From: Anaeramoeba flamelloides | Taxonomy: Eukaryota > Metamonada > Anaeramoebidae | Direction: 5' to 3' | DNA length: 64,000 bases | Assembly: GCA_027625915.1 (NCBI GenBank) | Contig: JANTQA010000033.1 | Coordinates: forward strand, 2,046,001 to 2,110,000 | Shown here: one piece after another, positions 11,430-22,629 of the stretch | Layout: each line of letters begins with the position of its first letter | How positions within the stretch are numbered: the first letter of the stretch is position 1 | The notes under the pieces: model-generated | Told to the model about the DNA's origin: nothing | Databases searched by the model: none | What the model saw: only the letters and a program-made list of their open reading frames with translations | Program-made: the position numbers and the translations under genes

Positions 11430-12815
11430 TTATTTTTTGTTCTCTAAAAGAAAATTGATTGTTTGTTCAAGATCGCCATTGAAAGATTTTAATAATTTGC
11501 TGTTATACTTTCTATTTTCAAATCCTAAATTGGAAAGTGTGTCTAATTGATCTTGATTTTTAATTATATATTGTTTTTTATTCTCCTTAAGATCATTTTT
11601 GTTGGAGTTTTTTTCTTTCTTCCATGAGTTTTTGAAGAAACTACTTTCATTGTTGTAGTAGGGACAGAAAAATCCTGAACCAAATTCCATTCTAAACCCC
11701 CCACCAAATCCACTTCTCCTTCCTCTTCCATCCCCAAATCCGCTTCCCATTCCTCTTCCTAGTCCCATTCCTCCCCCTGTTCCTCTTCCCATTCCTCTTT
11801 CAGAACCAAACCCCATTCCACCCCCAAATCCCATTCCTCTTCCACTTCCTTGGCCTCCACCCATTCCTCTTCCCATTCCTCTTTCAGAACCAATTCCCAT
11901 TCCTCCACCCATTCCTCTTCCCACACCTGTTCCTCTTCCGATTCCCCTTCCTAGTCCCATTCCTCCACCCATTCCTCCACCCATTCCTCCACCAAATCCT
12001 ATTCCTGTTCCTCTGCCCATTCCTCTTCCCAGTCCCATTCCTCCACCCATACCTCCACCAAGTCCCCTTCCCATTCCACTTCCTTGACCTCCACCCATTC
12101 CTCTCCCCCTTCCTATTCCTCTTCCCATTCCTTTTCCAAGTCCCATTCCTCTACCAAAGCACATTCCCCCTTGCCTTCCTTTTCCAAAGCCCTTCCACCC
12201 TTTCATACCACCTTTCAAGCCCATTCCTCTTCCTATCCCTCTCTGTCTGAAATGCAAATTTTGGTTATTAGAATCTTGATTATTTTCCTCTTTTTCTACT
12301 TTCTCTTTCTCTTTTTCTTTCTTAATTGTTATTATTTCTTCATAGTTATCATCATCATCTTCTTCGTCTTCGTCTTCTTCTTCTTCAGAATCATAATAAT
12401 CATAACAATTACTGTAATCATGATTGTTATCATAGTTCATCTTTCCTTCTTCCAAATACTCAGAATTTGTCATATCTACATTTTCTTCTTCAATTTCAAC
12501 AAATTCTTGCTTTTTTTTGTTGGGTTTGTTCAAATACAAGCGCAAAACAGGAGGGTTGCTTTGTAGTGAAGACTCAATAGCTTCCCGAAGTTCAAGATCT
12601 GAAGAAAAGAGAACATGTTCTTCTTGATTGTCTTTATATCTAAGCTTGTAGTTGTTATCTTTTGTATCAATATTGATTATTTGCTCAAGTAATTCACAAA
12701 GCTCATTGAAAGTTGACGAAACTGAAAGTGAAAATCTATGGAACTGATCGTCAATATAGACCTTTGTTGGGATCTTAATTAAATTTGTTTGGTTTTCGCA
12801 TTGAAATTCGGTCAT
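11430..12815 (-). CDS. PB1 / Gly-Met-Arg-rich / UBA protein, p62-like
   Basis: This intronless protein has 461 residues, with ATG at 12815 and stop TAA. Residues about 12-95 form a PB1 domain with a clear acidic OPCA motif (YKDNQEEHVLFSSDLELREA, residues 60-79) and a β1 lysine at residue 18. Residues 104-175 are acidic and contain two AIM/LIR-type candidates, EFVEI (104-108) and DNYEEI, both in acidic context. Residues about 190-387 are almost only Gly, Met and Arg (GMGRGMGGGMG-type repeats). The last 40 residues (422-461) form a UBA domain with the LGF loop and helix 3 LEQTINFLLEN. Proteins with PB1, AIM and UBA polymerise, bind ubiquitin and hand cargo to autophagosomes (p62/NBR1). A ZZ finger is absent and the Gly/Met tract is unusual. 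The domain calls are confident; the autophagy role is inference. Confidence 0.8.
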   Translation of the reverse strand: MTEFQCENQTNLIKIPTKVYIDDQFHRFSLSVSSTFNELCELLEQIINIDTKDNNYKLRYKDNQEEHVLFSSDLELREAIESSLQSNPPVLRLYLNKPNKKKQEFVEIEEENVDMTNSEYLEEGKMNYDNNHDYSNCYDYYDSEEEEDEDEEDDDDNYEEIITIKKEKEKEKVEKEENNQDSNNQNLHFRQRGIGRGMGLKGGMKGWKGFGKGRQGGMCFGRGMGLGKGMGRGIGRGRGMGGGQGSGMGRGLGGGMGGGMGLGRGMGRGTGIGFGGGMGGGMGGGMGLGRGIGRGTGVGRGMGGGMGIGSERGMGRGMGGGQGSGRGMGFGGGMGFGSERGMGRGTGGGMGLGRGMGSGFGDGRGRRSGFGGGFRMEFGSGFFCPYYNNESSFFKNSWKKEKNSNKNDLKENKKQYIIKNQDQLDTLSNLGFENRKYNSKLLKSFNGDLEQTINFLLENKK

Positions 12816-14070
12816 TAGTTGAAATAATATTTTTTGGATAGTTCCAATTAAAATATAAAAATAATAAAAGAAAATACTTTATATAAAATAACTTTGTCTG
12901 TTTAGTAACAGTTTGTTAGTTTGAAAAAAAATGAAATTTTTATGAATAAAAATTATTGATATTTAAAATTTCCTCAAGATACGTATCTTGATACTTCTCC
13001 ACTGTGCGATATCATCCCAAAAATAGAACTCTCTTAATGCCTATGTCATTAGAAAATCTGTTCGAAAATACGAATTTTCATCTTTTTACCAACCTATTCA
13101 CATTCTTATCAACCCAGATATCACCTTTCTTTGAGAAATTAGCATAAATCATTTTTTTCTTTATATCAATAAAAGGTTATTAATAAATATTATTGGGTTT
13201 TTTAAATTCACAAGAACCTGAATATTTTAGTTCATTTTCGAATTTGTTAAATCAAAGGTTCCTTTTGAGAAAAAGTATTTATTTCGAAATAAACCAATTA
13301 ATTTGTAAAGGACTATTTCAGTAAAAGTTTTTTTTTTCCAAAATATGAAATTCTAAAATAAATCAACAGAAAAGTTATGTTATTCTTTTTAGTTGTTTTT
13401 GAAATTCCAAATACAAATAGAAAAAAATAAAAAAAGAAAAAAATTGAAAAGCAATAGAAACAGACACAAAGTAAGTGGAAAAATGATCAATCAGTTTTAC
13501 TAGTTTTGCAAAAATTCAAATTTCTTACAGGTTCTAGTCTAAATCAAGACAAACCTTATAATTTTTTATTAAATAAAATAGATTAGTTTTCCAAAATACA
13601 TTGACACAAGTTTTAATAAAATACAAATTTTCATTTTCCAACATTGAACTGAAAATACTACTATCTGCTGTGAAGAGTTTTCTTCTGACTAGGTTTCAAG
13701 TTCTTTCTACTGTTATATCACATTTTTTGATTGATAAAAAAAGAGTGTACATAATTATTTATAGTTAAATGTAAACCACAATTTTTATTGTTTTCAGATC
13801 TTGTATTAACTATGAATATTTTGATTTTGTTCAACACAAAGAGTATTAAAAAGTTCAGTAACTTGAAGTCAACAAATTGAGAATTTCATTTATCTCTCAA
13901 AAGCAAAAGTTATTAATTGTATTTTATTTTTAAGGGATTGGCATTCAGATCGCTTTGCCATTCAAAAAAAAAGTTTTAATTGATGAGAAATCAGAAGAGT
14001 GATTTGTTGTGATCAAACTGAGTCTAACAAATCATAGAAAATTTTTTTGATGAATGAAGTTGTCAATTTT
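12816..14070. other. Intergenic upstream of the PB1/UBA gene
   Basis: This holds the presumed promoter of the minus-strand PB1/UBA gene. No repeat family or coding frame is recognised beyond short AT-rich open frames. Confidence 0.4.
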
Positions 14071-14074
14071 TTGA

Positions 14075-14243
14075 ATACCGGTATTTGAATTGTAAATCAA
14101 AAAAATTTTCACTTCCTTTTCCATATTTTTCTTTTTTATAGAGTTCCCAAAGAAGTAGATTTTAATTTAAAAACTATATTTGAAAAAAGGAAATAATAAA
14201 TTTAGTGAAAAATTTCCCCCATTTATAATTCAAATACCAGTAT
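14075..14243. mobile_element. Small TIR element (family I)
   Basis: About 169 bp lie between inverted ends ATACCGGTATTTGAATTG and the complement of ATACTGGTATTTGAATTA. The inner parts (ATTTTCACTTCC / GTGAAAAATTTCC) also pair. It is non-coding and a single copy was noticed. Confidence 0.5.
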
Positions 14244-14580
14244 ACTAAATACACAAATTTCTATAGGCTTAAAGATTTATATTCAAAACAAATTCTACAG
14301 ATCCATGGAAAATACCTTCTTTTAGATGTTTGGGTTAAGGATCAGAAGATCTTTGATCCACAGATCTAAAAAAATTATTATTTTTTATAAAAAATAGTGT
14401 TGTTTTTTGGTTTTTATTTTATGTTATTCTTTAAAACCTCACTTCCCAAATACTAAAAAAAAACCACCTGAGAAAACTTTTATTCAATTACTTTTTCATT
14501 CAAATATGTTTAGAATCCCAAAACTATGAATACTGTGAATCGAAGAATAAATTTGAAAGAATTTTAACTGGTTTTCATTA

Positions 14581-14840
14581 TACTTGTATTTTCCAATTAA
14601 TAAATGAAAATTTTTATTTCAATATCCAAAATGATTATCTATTATTACTACTACAATCAAATTAGCAGAGTAAAAATTCTGTTTTTTTAGTTAACTTCAA
14701 AACTTTAATTTATTGTCTAAAAATTTCATTTCTTAAAGATCATGTCAATATCTTTGGTTTTACTTCAACTCATAGACTAGAAAAATATTATGGAATTTTC
14801 AACTTGATATTTTCAATTTTTAATTGGAAAATAATAGTAT
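14581..14840. mobile_element. Family H TIR element, copy 1
   Basis: About 260 bp has ends CTTGTATTTTCCAATTAA and TTAATTGGAAAATAATAG flanked by TA. The same element occurs inverted at 63081-63339, sharing AATGAAAATTTTTATTTCAA and TACTACTACAATCAAATTA. It is non-coding. Confidence 0.55.
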
Positions 14841-16250
14841 AAAAAGTCAAAATTCCTATCATTTAGGATTATTAACTTTATAAAAAATATACAAACATAA
14901 AAAAACTCCAAGTAAATAAATAGAAATGATTAATACAGTCTATTACTTTTAAACCCAATTTATCAAAGAAAATGAAAAATAAATTAAAATTAACAAATTT
15001 ACCGAGAAAAACAATATAAAATGAACTGAAAATGTGTGATAGTATGCATTAATCATGAAAGAAAAAATTAAAAATAAAAAAATTGTATTTTTATACAAAA
15101 ATACATTATGTTAATCTATGAATAAAAGATAGTCTAAATCTTAACAAGAATGAAAGTATATGATTTGCTATGGATACATGTTATTCTTTTAGAGTGGAAA
15201 AATACTTAAATTATTTCGTTTTAATTAAATTTCCAAATCTAATGATTTAAAATGGATACACAGTTATTAAAAAAACACTTTGTTAGATCGATATTCTTAT
15301 TTTACAAATGAATAATAAGTATTCTCCTTTTTTTATTTGAGAAGACTCTAAAATTGAATACTCAATGAGAAACGTATGATAAACGAGATATAAATATTAT
15401 ATTGAATCTAAAATTTCAACCTTTTCAAAAGAAATTTTTTGAATGAATGAACAAAAGTGAAATTTTCTTAAAAAATAGAGGGAATTGTTACCTAACTAAA
15501 AACCTTAAAATTTGATAAAAAGTTGAAAAAATGACCAAAAATTATAAAAAATATAAATTCAAAATTTTGAATATTCTCATAAAAAATGAGAAATTAAATT
15601 GAAAATTTCTTTAAATATAAAGGATATGAGTTCCAAAAGTGATCTAAAATTTCATAAATGAATGAAAACTCTTTTTGATTGGAGTTATAAGAGGAAGAAA
15701 AATATTAGTGTTTTCTTTGAAATATTGAATTTATACTCTTGAACAGAGGGTTTTTTTTTTGAATACTAGAACAATTAACTTAAAATTAAAAGGCAATTTG
15801 ATAAATATCTCTTTGGGGAGTATTTTTAATTACTCTCTTTTTTAAAAAAAAAAAAAAATAAAAAAGAAAAAAACAGTATTTTAATGAAAAAATAATTTAT
15901 CTTAATCTTTGAATCAAAGATCACATGAACCTTACCCAAATATATACAAGAATTGTTTTTGTAACGCGTGGGAAGAATTTTTTTGGAACATACATTCTGA
16001 AACATTCGAAAGAAAAATTTAACTTTTATAATACATTACACTGCTAATAATTCTTTTCTTTTGATAAAATAAAAGAAGTTAAAAAACAATTTATTTTTTT
16101 TATTTTGTTTTTTTTTAAAAGATCAACTTTGGAATCTTCTTTTAATTTAAGATTACATTGAGAAATATTATTTAGATATCATCGCAAACAAAAAAAAACA
16201 AAAAAAATAGAAAAGCTGTTTTTTTATTTTGATTTGGAAACAATCTCCTA
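14841..16250. other. Intergenic, nothing recognised
   Basis: AT-rich sequence with no supported gene. An A-run near 15845 and general low complexity are the only visible features. Confidence 0.5.
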
Positions 16251-16254
16251 GTTA

Positions 16255-16790
16255 TAATCTGAGTTTGTCCTGGAAGAACGAGAAATGTTATATTGTTCGA
16301 ATTGATATAAGATGATATTGATGAGTTTGAAAAACAATATTTACATCATCTTAGCACTAGAACAATATCATTATTTTGAGTCTGGTAGGAGAACCAAAAC
16401 GAAGAATTAAAACAGTTGATTGTTGAACAAATGAAACAATATGAGATGCTATTTATTTTTGAACTCAGGATCTAACTTGTTGAAAGATAAAACAAACCAA
16501 CAAATTAAACTAAAATAACTAATTTGTTATTTTATAATGGTACTCTAAATAACTTGTTCTTCAAAGGATCTTTCTCTTCACATGGAGTTAACAAAAATAT
16601 TGAAGTTAAATTTTACATTTTCATCATTGGAGAAAAAACTTGTGTAAATTTTATAGAGACAAACCAGATCGTTCGTCCTTTCAATAATATTTATCTATCC
16701 TATGAATTCCTGTTTGTCAGCCAATTCTCGAAAAAGATCTATATTAAAAACCTGCATGTACACTTGCATTCTCAATAATGAATGATTTTG
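16255..16790 (+). pseudogene. Decayed coding-like stretch, family unknown
   Basis: One plus-strand frame reads protein-like in pieces: VCPGRTRNVILFEL, then DDIDEFEKQYLHHLSTRTIS, then ENQNEELKQLIVEQMKQYE, with a few interrupting stops. It is followed by an open stretch at 16524-16778 (NNLFFKGSFSSHGVNKNIEV and onward). Base composition is slightly less AT-rich than the surroundings. I do not recognise a family. It could be a decayed gene, or exons of one whose splice sites I cannot place. Confidence 0.25.
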
Positions 16791-17652
16791 GGCCTTCTTC
16801 GAAATTTTCTTGACTTGAAATGGCAATAAAAAATGTTTTTATTTTTATTTCAAAAATTTGTAAATGTAATTTTTTCACTTTCGAAATCTTTTATTAATGA
16901 TATCTTTTCTCTTTTTTTGAAGAAAAATAACAATTAAAAAACTTTTTTTTTAAACAAAAATATTATCTTTTTTTTCGAAATGAGAATAAAACATTGTTTG
17001 AATATTGACATTTTTTTCAATAAAGAAATGGAATTTATTCTATTTCCAAACCTTCCCCAAATTGTGAAGCACTTTTTTTTTAGTTTTAACTGAACAAATA
17101 TTTTTGTTCTTTTAACCAAAATATGCCATACAATTTGTTTGGAATTAAGACACTTGAGAATATCAGTGTTATCAATTAAACAATGAGCACAATTTTTTAC
17201 AAAGTACTGTTAAATAACTTTAAGTATCTTATTTAAAGACAATTTTATTAGTAAAATGCTTCTTATTTTACTTTGTTAGAAATCGAAAAAAGAAGATCAG
17301 AAAATTTCGAAACTTTTGACTAATAATTCAAGGAATTCTCAAAATCTTTCCAAAACAACTACAATACTATATTTGACTTTTAATTAGTTCTAATCTCTTT
17401 CTTATCTGTAGTTATCAAAAATTATTAAGTTAAGTTTTCACAAAGAAAAAGTTAATGTGTAAAAAAAAAATAAATACCAATATTATTTTTATGAATTGTT
17501 TTCATAATAATTATTATTTCTCTCGAAAGAAATAAAACAACAAAAATGAAAAAAAATTCAAAATAATATTCATTTATAAAATAAATATTTCACTAAAAGT
17601 AAAATTAATTTTTCTCAATCAATAATTGGATTAAAAAAAATTCGTCTTGAAT

Positions 17653-18254
17653 GGGGTATATTCTTAAATTTTAAATTTGGTCAAATTTCATAATTATTTA
17701 AATTCTATTTTTTCGTATTTTTGAAGAGTTCCTTGATTATTTTCAACGGAATGAAATTTTTTTTTTTTGGTTTTTAATTATTGTGAGAAGCAAAATCAAA
17801 AAGATTATTTTGAGCAATTAGTGGTATTTTATTACTTAGATTGTAGAAAATCCAAAATTTTGAAATCATCATTATTAAATATGTGAAAAATTTGTTCATT
17901 GCCCAATTTTAAACCCAAAGCCCAGTTGAAAATTTTTTCGCCATAAAACAAGTTGCAAAAGTATAATTGGTATCTTTATTATTTTTTTTTTTCAAAATAC
18001 TTGCCAAAAATCTCTAACATACCATTCAAACCATCCAAACAACCCAAACGTACTCTAAACTACCCTAAAATACCTTAGCCTAACCGAAAAATGGTGTTTT
18101 GAATACCTACACTCAATATAACTCAAGTTATCCGGAAAAGAGTTTATATTTACCTAGAGTTAATATATTTCAATAGAATTGACTATTTTGATTGAATTGT
18201 CTATTTTCAAAAAAATGAGAATTTGACCAAATTTGAAAAATAATAATTTTCCCC
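17653..18254. mobile_element. Family B element, copy 3 (inverted)
   Basis: This reverse-oriented copy is about 602 bp. The left end GGGGTATATTCTTAAATTTT and right end AAATAATAATTTTCCCC are inverted. The internal AACCGAAAAATGG...TAGCCTAACC stretch is the complement of the GGGTAGGTTAGG block in copies 1 and 2. The flanks (TTGAAT / TTGAAAAT) look like a decayed target duplication. Confidence 0.65.
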
Positions 18255-18465
18255 TTGAAAATAAATATTCCATTAAAAGCAAAATTATTTTTTCTCAATA
18301 AATAAATGAATTAATGTCTCAAAATTTGGAAGAAAATGCTGAAATAACCCCCCCCCAAAAAAAAAAAAAAAAAACAATAAATAAAAATAAAAATAAATTC
18401 GAAAATATTTTATTCTTTTACCTATTCTTACGATTTCAACTATCGATTTCTCAGCATCTTTATTA

Positions 18466-21220
18466 TTAATTTTCTTCTTTCGTATTTTTTTTTATAAGGG
18501 AATATAAAGTGTGTGCACTTTTTTCATTTTCAAAGATAATTATTAAAAATTTATTTTTTGGTAAAGATATTTTTGAAAGTTTTTTATTTTGGTTATTGAT
18601 ATCAATCCTGATTTTGTTAGTAATTGGAAAATTGACTTTCTTCTTTTTTTTTGTATCCAATTTTATAAAAACAATTTTTGAATCTTGAATATCTATTTTA
18701 ACGCATTCATTTTTTTTCAATTTTTTAATATTTGATTCTTGTATGACTCCAGCAATATTAGTAACTTTTTTTTGTAAATCAGGAGATTCTGACTGCTTTG
18801 GGGAATTTGGTTGCTTCTTCGAAATTGGGGAATTTTTCTTTTTTAGGGGTGCTTGGACTTTTTGTTCGTTAACCCTCGGTATATTTTTCATATTCTTACA
18901 TACAAATTTTGTTAACAATGAAAATTTTTTATTCAATTTGGCATCCTCAAATTTGACGTTTAAGGCAATATTATTAATATTTATTCTCGCGAGATCTGGT
19001 ATCGATTTATGCTTATAATATTTAATTTGGTGTATTGTTGAGACATAGGATTTTTTTTCGAGGTGAAATTTAATTTTCCCATTATTGGTAATAATGGAGC
19101 CCTGATCTAAAACATCATTTGTTTTATCGATAATCTCAATTTTAAATTTTTGCTTTCCCAAGAAACTATATTTGAAAAAAATCTTTTTAAAGTTTGTTCG
19201 TGATTGTTGGTTATTGAATTTTATAAAAAATTTTTTATTTAATTTGGCAAAATGGATTTTGCCAATAGTTTTTTTTTTTTGTAAATGGTTGTATTTAATA
19301 TGGTGGATATATTGTTTATAATTTTTTTTTTTTTCATTTTTTTTTTTGATTTTGGTTAACAAGATTTGCTTTTTGTTAATTCTTAATTTTGCATTTGCAA
19401 CAATTTTTGATTTGCTATTTAATATTTTTAGAGTGAAATTATTTTTTTGACCGTTATTTGATTTTGATCTTGTTTCTTTTTTTGAATTTTCAGATTCAGG
19501 GATAGGCCTCGATTTTTCTGATTTCATTATTTGCACAAACTCCTTTCTCTGTTGTTTGTTCTCAAATTTTATAGGGAAAACTACATCTCCGACCGATAGC
19601 ATCTGTGGTTTCCTTTCAATAAAGAACTTTGTCTGAGTGATGATACTTTTATGCACATTACCCAGGGGATCAACTAATCTGATTCTCCCATGCCCAATAT
19701 GAAGTGGCACACATTTAACGGGCTTGCTATTAATATCTGTAATCGTTACGGAAAATAATCTCATTTTTAATAAATTCAGGTCCTCAGCCCTTTGGTTCTT
19801 TTCTTTTTCTTTTTTCTTTTTTCTTTTCTTCTGTTTTTCGAGTTTTTTTTTCCTTTCCATTTTCGCTTTTTCCCTTTTTTTTTTTTTTTCTTTTTTTTCT
19901 TTTTCTTGCCTTTCTTTTTCTTGCTTTTCCTTTTCCCTTTTTATTTTCTTTTCCTCTTTTAGAATTTTCTTCATCCTTTTAGAATGAAGCTTATGAAAAG
20001 ACTTACACCTTTTACCCGTTTTAAATTTAACTATAATTCCCGTTTCCATTAAAAGTAGCTGTGCCAGTTTTTTTTTACTTTTGTGAAGCTGAAAGTTTGT
20101 ATTTCTGATTTCTGTTTTAATTTTTTCCCCACTTGGGTAAATAAATTTGATTTTTTTTTTTGAAAATATTAATTTACTTTTTTTCCATCCTTTTGGTTCT
20201 TTTGAATAATACTTTACATGAAATGTTTTTTCCTTTTTCTCGATCTCTTGCTTTTCTTTTTTCTCTTTCTCTTTGTTTTCCTTTTTCTTTTTCTTGTTAT
20301 TTTCTTCCTTTTTGTTTTTTTTTCCTTTTATATTGATATCTTTTTCAATTTCTCTTAGAGCAGAATCTAATTCAGAACCACTTGATGGCCTTTTTTCATT
20401 ATCGCTGTCAAGAAAATTTAGGGTCATATTTTGCCCAATATTTTCATCCCCGGATCCTGATTTGCTGTATGTTTCCTCATCATCATCATCATCGTCATCA
20501 TCTTCTTCTTCTTCATCTTCTTCTTCTTCCAATGATAAATTCTCTAATTCATTTTTTAAGTCAAACCAGGCTTGTTGTTGTTGGGGATTTAGGGTGTCAT
20601 TTATTTGCTTCTCGATTTCTTCTTTATCATTTTCAAGATCAAATTCAATTTCTTCAACAAAAATATGCACCTTTTCTGATGAAAGTATATTTTCACTGTC
20701 ATTGTTGCTTTCACTTTGATTATTCCCATTCTCTGATAAAGTTGAACTTAAAATAGAATCAATTTCCGAACTAAAACTTTCTTTGTCAGTTCCTTGATCT
20801 TTTTCTTTTTTTGCTTCATTGGCTTTTTCATGTTTTATTCCGCCTTTGCTTTGATCAGAATCTAGCTCTGAAAAACTCAAAAGCTTTGTTTCTTTATCTT
20901 GGTCAGAATCAGATTCTGAAAGCGATAAATTATCAGAAGATCCGTTTGGTTCATCATCGTTATTGCTATAAAAAATACTGTCTGTATTTTCTTCTGATGA
21001 TTCGATTTGAAAATCTTCTTCATTGACAATTTGCCTTTCCATTTCTTTTTTTTTTGTTTTTTCTTTTTCTTTTTCTTTATTTTTTTTCTTTCCTTTTTTT
21101 TTTTTCTTTACAATTTGAAATTCCTCTTCTTTCTCTTCTTTCTCTTCTTTTTTTTCCTTTTTTTCCTTTTTCTTTTTTTTTACAATTTGAAATTCCTCTT
21201 CATCTCCTTTTTTTTTGTTT

Positions 21221-21263
<43 letters not shown>

Positions 21264-21584
21264 CTTTACAATTTGAAATTCTTCTTCCTCTCCTTTTTTC
21301 TTGTTTGTTTCTTTTTGATCTTTTTCCTCTTTTTTTTTATTGTCTGCTAACTTTTCAAGAACTGCAATTACTTCTTCTCCATTTTCTAAAAGATCAATAA
21401 TATAATCTTTTTCAAAAAAGAATTCATCGTCTTTATTTTTAAAGCCAATAATTTTTTTTTTTGTCAAGTCAATTCTTTTGAGTGTTAAGGAAATAAGATC
21501 AAAAAAAGTTACGTTTTTGAGATCTTTAATTTCAAGACTGACAACTTTTTTTTCAATTTTCACTTTAAGAATAAAAGTTGACAT
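18466..21584 (-). CDS. UBL-like N-terminus + EEEFQIVK repeats + five PH-like units
   Basis: This is probably one gene of about 1040 codons, read in two frames. The first part (21584 to about 21222) has a β-rich, ubiquitin-like start (residues 1-80) and then KKKGEEEEFQIVKKK. It meets a run of 42 A, after which the frame is off by one. The second frame is open before its first Met (21042) and repeats GDEEEFQIVKKKKK and KEEEFQIVKKKKK, so the parts belong together. Counting from the Met at 21042 (858 residues), residues 1-240 are acidic and Ser-rich and 240-275 and 355-425 are Lys/Glu-rich. Five diverged β-rich units lie at about 273-362, 427-507, 534-626, 631-716 and 765-853. Each ends with a strand such as VKFKTGKR, IKFENKQQRKEFVQIM or IIFENEKSAHTLYSLI plus a short helix, the layout of PH/GRAM-like folds. 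Stop is TAA. The function is unknown; lipid or peptide binding is inference. Confidence 0.65.
21222..21263. repeat. 42-bp T homopolymer inside a coding region
   Basis: This is an uninterrupted run of 42 T (42 A on the coding strand, 14 Lys codons). One base more would keep the downstream EEEFQIVK frame open. It is a site prone to slippage and to assembly error. Confidence 0.85.
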
Positions 21585-21894
21585 TGTTAAAAAGATAAAA
21601 AATGATGAAAACTAAAGATAAAAAAATGTTTTTTTTTTTTGGCAAATTCTTTTGGGACAAAGTGTTGTTTTTGATTGTCGACTTTTTAATATTACTGTCA
21701 TTTGAATTAAAAATGGGAAAAATTTTCACTTTAATTTTTCTATATTTTCTTTTTGCAAATATATTTTTAAAATTACAACCCACATCTTTGAGAAATCAAT
21801 TTACAGAAGAAAGAATGAAAATTAAAAGTGAAGTGAAAATTTTATCACATTAAGAATTCAAATACCATTATGTTGTAATTTTTTAACTTTGATT

Positions 21895-22128
21895 TTACAA
21901 TGCCATAATCAACATTCTTGTAATCATTGTAATTTTCTTGAAAGCTGACTTCAAGTTATTGTTTAAGTGAGCTAGTACTTTATACCTATTTTGAGTGTCT
22001 CGTTCATTCAAAATTGAATTGATTAATATCATTTCTAAATCAAATAAATGATTATTTTTATTAATAAGGAAGTGGGATATATCTCCTAAGCTGATATCTT
22101 TACATACCAAGTAAGAAAAGGAATTCAA
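21895..22128 (-). CDS. Possible small gene or exon, unknown
   Basis: An open frame of up to 77 codons has no ATG at its start (first codon TTG) and could be an exon. It reads as a helical, soluble-looking segment (NSILNERDTQNRYKVLAHLN, then LKSAFKKITMITRMLI) ending TAA. Composition is better than random AT-rich frames, but there is no family match and no clear upstream exon. The stretch to 22620 shows no further exon that I could place. Confidence 0.25.
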   Translation of the reverse strand: MNSFSYLVCKDISLGDISHFLINKNNHLFDLEMILINSILNERDTQNRYKVLAHLNNNLKSAFKKITMITRMLIMAL

Positions 22129-22629
22129 AAAAATTAAGAAATTGGGCTGGTAAAAAAAGAAATAACCAAAATTTATTTTTTATTCTGATCTGTAAATTTG
22201 ATATAATTCTTTATCCTGCACTTGGTTTTATTTTAAATTCTGAATGGAAAAACTTTTGTGTTGGAAACTTTTTTATCAACTAGAGTTTTTTAAATAACCC
22301 GTGTCGAAGTTTTAATATGTGTTTTTGAAAATTGTTTGTGTTTTTTTTGAAATTACTGTTTTTTGTTTTTTTTTAAATGTTTTAATTTTTTCTTTAACTT
22401 TGGTTTTTGGTTTTTATTTTGTGTTTTACAAAAAATACAGTTCAATTTAACTCTACTTTTAAATCAAAAAAAATGTACAATAGATCATATTATCCAAGTG
22501 TTTTTCTACAACCTTCAAGGTCAATGTACTGATAAAAGAGATCTAATTTAAACAAATTTACACAAAACAACACCAAAATCAACAACAAACAAATCTCTCA
22601 ATTTGAGTAAAGACAAAAAAAATCAATAA

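Noticed and set aside
12084-12580. Long plus-strand frames opposite the PB1/UBA gene
   Set aside because: Antisense shadows of the Gly/Met/Arg and acidic repeats (Ser/His/Phe-rich), no motif.
21007-21400. Poly-Phe plus-strand frames
   Set aside because: Mirror of the Lys/Glu-rich coding region and its 42-base homopolymer.
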